Assembly (NCBI RefSeq): GCF_019977195.1
Contig: NZ_AP024643.1
Span: 1,054,001-1,118,000, forward strand
DNA length: 64,000 bases
From: Arthrobacter sp. StoSoilA2
GTDB lineage: Bacteria > Actinomycetota > Actinomycetes > Actinomycetales > Micrococcaceae
Direction: 5' to 3'
Positions 59,335 to 64,000 of the stretch are shown piece by piece; within the stretch, counting starts at the first letter, position 1, and each line of letters opens with the position of its first letter. The notes beneath the pieces were generated by a model that saw nothing but the letters and a program-made list of their open reading frames with translations, searched no databases and was not told where the DNA came from. A program made the position numbers and the translations under genes.

Positions 59335-61034
59335 TCGATTTCGATCCAGGTACTGCGGCCCCAACGCGGGGTACCGATCAGCGCAATGGTGGGGACCTCG
59401 TCGTCGAGACCCTTGAGGCGCTGGGTGCCAAGACGGTCTTCGGTATCCCCGGACAGCACGCTTTGGGCCTCTTTGACGCCATGGGCCGCGGCAACCTGCA
59501 CTTCGTGTCTTCGCGTGTGGAGAACAATTCGGCGTTTGCGGCTGATGGCTACTCCCGCGCCACCGGCGAGGTGGGGGTGCTGTTCCTGTCCACCGGTCCG
59601 GGTGCGCTCACCTCCCTTGCTGGTTTGCAGGAGGCGTATGCCACCGGTGTTCCGATGGTGGTTGTTGCCAGCCAGATTCCGCTTGAGGGCCTGGGTGCTC
59701 GCCGCAAGGGCATGCTGCACCAGTTGGACGACCAGAAGGCTTCGGCCGCGAACGTCACCAAGAGCCAGCGCCTGATCCAGCATGCCTCGGGCATCCCGTC
59801 CGCCATCCAGGACGCCTGGACGGAGGCCATTTCCTCGCCGCAGGGGCCGGTGTGGATCGAGATTCCGCAGAACGTCCTGCTGGATCCCATCATGGTCCCG
59901 CCGGTGGAGGACGCGCTCGCCGAGGCAGCAGACAACCCGCCGCGCGTCGAGCTGATCCGGGAGGCCGTGAAGTGGCTTTCGACGGCGGAACGTCCGGCGA
60001 TCATCGCTGGCGGCGGTACGCGCCGTGGCCGGGCTGAGAAGTCGCTGCTGTCCATTGCCGAGCAGCTGCGCGCCCCCGTCATTTGCACCCCTGGCGGCAA
60101 CGGTGCATTCCCGTGGAAGCACGAGTTATCGCTGCAGTCGTGGATCGAGGACCGGTACATGACCGATGTCCTTGAAGATGCCGACGTGCTGATCGTCATC
60201 GGTTCATCCCTCGGTGAGGTTACGTCCAACTACTTCACGTTCGAACCCCGCGGCCGCATCATCCAGATCGACGCCGAACCGCGCGTCCTCGAATCCAACC
60301 GGCCAGGCTTGGGCATCCGTGCCGACGCCGGCCAGGCCCTGGCAGCCTTGGACGAGGCGCTGGCAGCAGCTGGTGCCGCGGACACTGTGACTCGGTCCTG
60401 GCACGGCACCAGCCCGGAAGATGTGGTCAAGGAGTCCCTGGCCAAGGTCAAGGCACGCCTTGAATCCCAGGATCTGGCCAAGGAACTGAAATTCATGGCC
60501 GACATCCGTGAAGCGGTTCCCGCCGACATGCAGACCTTCTGGGACATGACCATCTCCGCGTACTGGGGATGGAGTTGCTGGGACGCCCGCGAGGGCCAAT
60601 TCCACTCAGCCCAAGGTGCCGGCGGCCTCGGCTACGGCTTCCCGGCAGCCATCGGCGGTGCCGTGGGCCTGGAAACCACCGGCAAGCCCGGCAGGGTGCT
60701 TGCTGTTTCCGGTGACGGTTCCTCGATGTACTCCATCTCGGAGTTGGCCACGGCGAAGCAGCACAATATCCCGGTCACCTGGCTGATCGTGGACGACGGC
60801 GGCTATGGCATCCTCCGCGAATACATGGTGGGTGCTTTCGGAAAGGCCACGGCCACTGAGCTCGCACGCCCGGACTTCGTGAAGCTGGCCGAGTCGTTCG
60901 GTGTTCCGGCGCGCCGGGTTTCCCCGGAGGAAGTGGGGGACGCGCTCAAGGCGTCCTTCGAGGCGGATGGTCCCAACGTCGTCGTGGTTGAGACGCTGCT
61001 AAAGATGTTTGGCCCGACCCACCTGGAACACTAA
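59331..61034 (+). CDS. ThDP-dependent enzyme (acetolactate synthase-like; candidate 2-ketoarginine decarboxylase)
   Basis: A 567-residue enzyme with the three-domain ThDP fold: N-terminal GDLVVETLEALGAKTVFGIP and the catalytic Glu64 in SSRVENNSAFAADGYSRATG; a central domain (RPAIIAGGGTRRG, VLIVIGSSLGEVTSNYFTFE); and the cofactor motif VSGDGSSMYSISELATAKQH near residue 460 followed by VDDGGYG, where Asp-Asp replaces the usual Asn-Asn. It is annotated by similarity as acetolactate synthase-like, but gene context with a ureohydrolase suggests an AruI-like decarboxylase that turns 2-ketoarginine into guanidinobutyraldehyde. This is inference; other 2-oxo acids are possible. Confidence 0.75.
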   Translation: MIDFDPGTAAPTRGTDQRNGGDLVVETLEALGAKTVFGIPGQHALGLFDAMGRGNLHFVSSRVENNSAFAADGYSRATGEVGVLFLSTGPGALTSLAGLQEAYATGVPMVVVASQIPLEGLGARRKGMLHQLDDQKASAANVTKSQRLIQHASGIPSAIQDAWTEAISSPQGPVWIEIPQNVLLDPIMVPPVEDALAEAADNPPRVELIREAVKWLSTAERPAIIAGGGTRRGRAEKSLLSIAEQLRAPVICTPGGNGAFPWKHELSLQSWIEDRYMTDVLEDADVLIVIGSSLGEVTSNYFTFEPRGRIIQIDAEPRVLESNRPGLGIRADAGQALAALDEALAAAGAADTVTRSWHGTSPEDVVKESLAKVKARLESQDLAKELKFMADIREAVPADMQTFWDMTISAYWGWSCWDAREGQFHSAQGAGGLGYGFPAAIGGAVGLETTGKPGRVLAVSGDGSSMYSISELATAKQHNIPVTWLIVDDGGYGILREYMVGAFGKATATELARPDFVKLAESFGVPARRVSPEEVGDALKASFEADGPNVVVVETLLKMFGPTHLEH

Positions 61035-61046
61035 GAACCCAAAGCA

Positions 61047-61088
61047 TCAAGCCCCCGCACGTTTTCCGTGCGGGGGCTTGATTGATTT
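61047..61088 (+). terminator. Rho-independent terminator after the ThDP enzyme gene
   Basis: TCAAGCCCCCGCACG (61047-61061) pairs perfectly over 15 bp with CGTGCGGGGGCTTGA (61067-61081), loop TTTTC, followed by TTGATTT. It ends the ureohydrolase/ThDP operon. Confidence 0.9.
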
Positions 61089-61111
61089 AACAGCCCAGGC
61101 TCTTCTTTAGT

Positions 61112-61140
61112 TTCCCAAAGCAATCAATATAGGTTATAGT
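61112..61140 (+). promoter_or_regulatory. Candidate promoter of the MarR/exporter operon
   Basis: A -10-like TATAGT (61135-61140, five of six) lies 17 bp after TTCCCA (61112-61117, three of six). The region is unusually AT-rich for this window (61081-61160) and probably also holds the MarR operator, though I see no clean palindrome. Confidence 0.45.
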
Positions 61141-61173
61141 TGCTCTAGGCAAACAAAAAAGGGGTGTTCTTCC

Positions 61174-61656
61174 ATGTCCGTCGGTTCTGCCACAGCAACC
61201 GATCTTGTGCATCAAATCTTCGACCTCCAGCGCACCCTGCGCTGCGTGGTGACCGCCCACATGGCCCGCGTTCCCGACGTCGGGATGGCGGTCCAAGGCG
61301 TCATGCGCTTTATCGGCGAGGGGGAGACCCGGGCAACGGCACTGGCTGCGCGCCTGGGTGTCAGTGCGCCGGTCCTCAGCAGGCATATCGCCGAACTCGA
61401 GGATCTTGGCTTCGTCGCCAGGCGGCCTGATCCGGCGGACGGCAGGGCCCAGCTCCTTGCCCTGACGGAGGATGGCGCGGCCAAGCTGCGCGACTTCGAA
61501 GAACAACGCAGCGTGAGGCTGCGGGATTACCTGGCGGACTGGAGCGAGGCGGACGCTCTCGAGGCCTCCCAGGTCATCAACAAACTCACGACGTCCCTCA
61601 AGGACTCAATCCGGGCAACGGCGGCCGGCTCCACGACGACTACTCACACAGCTTAG
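61174..61656 (+). CDS. MarR-family transcriptional regulator
   Basis: A 160-residue winged-helix regulator: ATALAARLGVSAPVLSRHIA is the recognition helix region and ELEDLGFVARRPDPADGRAQ the wing, near residues 55-95, followed by LLALTEDGAAKLRDF. MarR proteins bind as dimers and are released by phenolic or drug ligands. The stop codon lies 9 bp before the DHA2 exporter gene, so it most likely represses its own operon with the exporter. ATG 61174 follows GGGGTG; the AT-rich promoter region is just upstream. Confidence 0.9.
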   Translation: MSVGSATATDLVHQIFDLQRTLRCVVTAHMARVPDVGMAVQGVMRFIGEGETRATALAARLGVSAPVLSRHIAELEDLGFVARRPDPADGRAQLLALTEDGAAKLRDFEEQRSVRLRDYLADWSEADALEASQVINKLTTSLKDSIRATAAGSTTTTHTA

Positions 61657-61665
61657 GAGCCACGC

Positions 61666-63720
61666 ATGGCCACACCAGTTCAGAATGCCACCCCACTTCA
61701 GAATGCCACCCCGGGGCAAACCGCCGCACCCATGACGCACCGGCAAATCATGGAAGCCCTCACAGGTCTCCTCGCGGCCTTCTTCACAGCGATCCTCAGC
61801 AGCACAATCGTCGCCAACGCGCTGCCAACCATCATGTCCGAACTCAAGGGCACGCAAACCGATTTCGCTTGGGTCATCACCGCCGCTTTGCTGGCGAACG
61901 CGGCCACCACGCCCATCTGGGGCAAGCTCGCGGACCTCTTCGACAAGAAGCTCCTGGTCCAGCTGAGCATCATCATTTTCGTGGCAGGCTCCGTCATGGC
62001 CGGCTTGTCCGAGACGATTCCGCTGCTGCTTACTGCGCGTGTCATTCAAGGCATCGCCATGGGTGGCCTCACCGCCCTGGCCCAGGCAATCATCGGTTCC
62101 ATGATTCCGCCGCGCGACCGCGGCAAATACTCCGGCTACATGGGTGCCGTCATGGCGGTGGGCACTGCCGGCGGCCCGCTGCTGGGTGGCTTCATTGTGG
62201 ACAGCCCGCTCGGCTGGCGCTGGACGTTCTTCGTCTGCGTGCCGCTGGCCGTCGTCGCACTCATCCTGCTTCAGGTGACCCTGAAGATCCAGCACATCAA
62301 GCGCCCCGCCAAGATCGACTGGCTCGGCTCCATCCTCCTGACTTCGGGCGTGAGCCTGCTCCTGATCTGGGTTTCCTTCGCCGGCAACCCGGACTACTAC
62401 GACTGGTTCTCCTGGCAGTCAGCGCTCATGGTGGGCGGTGGCGTAGCGCTGCTGGCGCTCCTGGTACTGGTGGAAACCAAAGTTGCCCAGCCGATCATTC
62501 CACTCAAGATCATCTCCGAGCGCACCACGGCACTTGCCATCATCGCTTCCATCGCGGTCGGTATCGCCATGTTTGGTTCGTCCACCTTCCTGGGCCAATA
62601 CTTCCAGGTTGCCCGTGGCGCCACGCCGACTGAGGCAGGGCTGCTCACGCTGCCAATGATCGCCGGCAACCTTATTGGTTCTGTGGCATCGGGCATCCTG
62701 ATCAGCCGCTTTGGCAAATGGAAGCGGTTCCTGATCGCCGGCTCCGTGCTCCTGATCGGCGGCCTCGCATTCGCCGGCACGATGGACCACACCACAGAAC
62801 TCTGGATCGTAGCTATCTACACCGGTGTGTTCGGCCTCGGCTTGGGCATGCTGATGCAGAACCTGGTGCTCGCCGTGCAGAACACCGTTCAAGCGAAGGA
62901 CATCGGTACGGCCAGCGCTTCGGTTGCGTTCTTCCGCTCTGTAGGCGGCGCAATCGGTGTGTCCGTCCTGGGTGCCATCATGTCCAACCACGTGAAGGAC
63001 CTGGCTGTTGAAGGGATGGCCGCCGCGGGCATTCCGGTCCAAGGCGGCGGGTCCGGTGCCAGCATGGACCTGGCCGATATGCCGACGCCCATCGCGGAAA
63101 TCATGCGCGCGGCTTACGGCGACGCCACTGCCCAGATCTTCCTGATCTCCGCCATCATCAGTGTGGTGGCACTCCTGGCTGTGCTGTTCATCAAGGAACG
63201 CCCCCTGCGGCGCACCGTTGACGCGGCGCCCGAGTCCGAACTCATGGCGACGGCGTCCGGAGATGCTGCCATGTCGTTGGATACAGCTACCTTGGATGCG
63301 GGGAAAGCGGACGACGGCGGCGCCCGCCTGGGTGCCGATCGCTCCGTCCCTGGGGCCAGCCGCCAGGTTCGGTCCACGGACTCCGGATCCGATCTTGACC
63401 TCGAATTCGCGCGGATCCTGACCCAGGAACGCCCCCACGCCACGGTTGACGTCAAGGAAGTCCAGGAGCAGTTGTCCCGCACCCAGTACGTCCTGGCGGA
63501 ACAGCAATTGCAGCTCAGCCGGGCCAACGTTGAGCTGCAGGCACGGTTGCGGGAGCAGCAAACCATCGCGGCGCAGCAGGCGAGCACCGCAGAGGAACTC
63601 GCCGCGATTCGTAAGGAACTCAAGCGCGAACGCAGGCAGCAGGAGCGAATGGCATTGCTGCTCCTCCAAGGCGTCGAAGCGCGGGAGGCGCGGCCGGACC
63701 ACGGCAAGCACGCGGGCTAG
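61666..63720 (+). CDS. DHA2-family (EmrB/QacA type) MFS exporter with coiled-coil C-terminal extension
   Basis: The 684-residue transporter has about 14 membrane helices over residues ~25-510: AILSSTIVANALPTIMSELK, FAWVITAALLANAATTPIWG (motif D1 region), KLADLFDKKLL (motif A), ARVIQGIAMGGLTALAQAII (motif B), GAVMAVGTAGGPLLGGFIVD (motif C, antiporter). It exports drugs in exchange for protons. The last ~170 residues are soluble: a low-complexity linker and then a long helix (VQEQLSRTQYVLAEQQLQLS, AAIRKELKRERRQQERMALL) that reads as a coiled coil. The N-terminus holds a duplicated QNATP segment. AGGAG precedes ATG 61666. Confidence 0.9.
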   Translation: MATPVQNATPLQNATPGQTAAPMTHRQIMEALTGLLAAFFTAILSSTIVANALPTIMSELKGTQTDFAWVITAALLANAATTPIWGKLADLFDKKLLVQLSIIIFVAGSVMAGLSETIPLLLTARVIQGIAMGGLTALAQAIIGSMIPPRDRGKYSGYMGAVMAVGTAGGPLLGGFIVDSPLGWRWTFFVCVPLAVVALILLQVTLKIQHIKRPAKIDWLGSILLTSGVSLLLIWVSFAGNPDYYDWFSWQSALMVGGGVALLALLVLVETKVAQPIIPLKIISERTTALAIIASIAVGIAMFGSSTFLGQYFQVARGATPTEAGLLTLPMIAGNLIGSVASGILISRFGKWKRFLIAGSVLLIGGLAFAGTMDHTTELWIVAIYTGVFGLGLGMLMQNLVLAVQNTVQAKDIGTASASVAFFRSVGGAIGVSVLGAIMSNHVKDLAVEGMAAAGIPVQGGGSGASMDLADMPTPIAEIMRAAYGDATAQIFLISAIISVVALLAVLFIKERPLRRTVDAAPESELMATASGDAAMSLDTATLDAGKADDGGARLGADRSVPGASRQVRSTDSGSDLDLEFARILTQERPHATVDVKEVQEQLSRTQYVLAEQQLQLSRANVELQARLREQQTIAAQQASTAEELAAIRKELKRERRQQERMALLLLQGVEAREARPDHGKHAG

Positions 63721-63796
63721 ACACCACGGATCCTGCCCTTGTTCGAAACTCCTGGCGTACTAAGCGGGCTGTGGCGAACGAGGGCGGGACCGAAAG

Positions 63797-63823
63797 CGCC
63801 GGCTGTGACCAGCCGGCGTTTTT
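63797..63823 (+). terminator. Rho-independent terminator after the exporter gene
   Basis: CGCCGGCTG (63797-63805) pairs perfectly with CAGCCGGCG (63810-63818), loop TGAC, followed by TTTTT. It ends the MarR/exporter operon 80 bp after the stop. Confidence 0.92.
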
Positions 63824-64000
63824 GTTGCCTACAGCGGCTGATCCGGCCAGCATCGGCTGTGATGACTGCGCCAGCGGGAGCAGATCCGACACGGGACATA
63901 CTCCGCTGGGATGATCTTTTCCCTGGGTTGTTTCGCCAAGGCAACGGATTTCGTAGAGTAGGGAGGCTAATACTGTCAGCCCTTGCTGCAACACTTCTCT
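63824..64000. other. Intergenic sequence to the window end, no gene recognised
   Basis: No frame with convincing start and codon usage is visible in the last 177 bases. A GGGAGG-like purine run at 63961-63967 is followed by no ATG, GTG or TTG frame that I can call. The region may be the promoter or leader of a gene beyond the window. Confidence 0.5.

Overview
The window is chromosomal DNA of a high-GC Gram-positive actinobacterium, most likely an Arthrobacter/Paenarthrobacter-type member of the Micrococcaceae. This rests on GC-rich third codon positions, frequent GTG/TTG starts, ATGA/TTGA gene overlaps, an actinobacterial PcrA-type helicase with the N-terminus MDMLFDPYADGPF, and a myo-inositol catabolic cluster ordered much as in soil actinobacteria. 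The genus is inference. No phage, transposase, CRISPR array or rRNA operon is visible; one tRNA-Arg(CCU) is present.

Layout. 1-3.8 kb: a molybdenum block (end of moeA, an FdhF/YdeP-type molybdopterin oxidoreductase, fdhD). 4-7 kb: a GH38 alpha-mannosidase. 7-9.4 kb: a polar amino acid (cystine-type) ABC importer on the minus strand. 9.6-11 kb: a helix-turn-helix protein and a seven-helix-type membrane protein with overlapping ends. 11.1-14.9 kb: an ABC-F ATPase preceded by an attenuator-like leader, then an ABC exporter. 15-19.4 kb: NUDIX hydrolase, DUF6314 protein, tRNA-Arg, two DUF998 membrane paralogues, a membrane protein and an inositol monophosphatase-family enzyme. 19.5-25.1 kb: pcrA helicase, a lipoprotein, and sucCD.

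25.3-43.9 kb is the main metabolic island: tautomerase, iolC, a DeoC-like aldolase, iolD, mmsA, iolE, iolG and iolH on the plus strand; a GntR repressor gene with iolB on the minus strand; a three-gene sugar ABC importer; a LacI regulator; and a second oxidoreductase/TIM-barrel/oxidoreductase set. Together they take up inositol, oxidise it to inosose, dehydrate, open the ring, isomerise, phosphorylate, cleave, and feed malonate semialdehyde to acetyl-CoA. A recurring operator-like sequence, TGWCAGGACA, lies before almost every transcription unit of the island, including the tautomerase gene, and suggests one GntR regulon. A perfect LacI-type palindrome adds a second layer before the distal set.

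44-55 kb: a 32-bp tandem repeat array, a large secreted PIG-L/discoidin/FG-GAP protein, a class I glutamine amidotransferase-like hydrolase, a LOG-like nucleotide-binding protein, two tandem membrane-anchored metzincin-like proteases, a ferritin-like/VIT1 fusion, and two small hypothetical proteins. 53.6-61 kb: a catabolic-looking block with a sodium:solute symporter, an XRE-cupin regulator, an APC permease, a ureohydrolase and a ThDP-dependent enzyme translationally coupled to it. I suggest this pair acts in arginine transaminase-type or guanidinobutyrate degradation. 61-63.7 kb: a MarR regulator and a DHA2 drug exporter with a coiled-coil tail. The last 280 bases hold a terminator and no recognisable gene.
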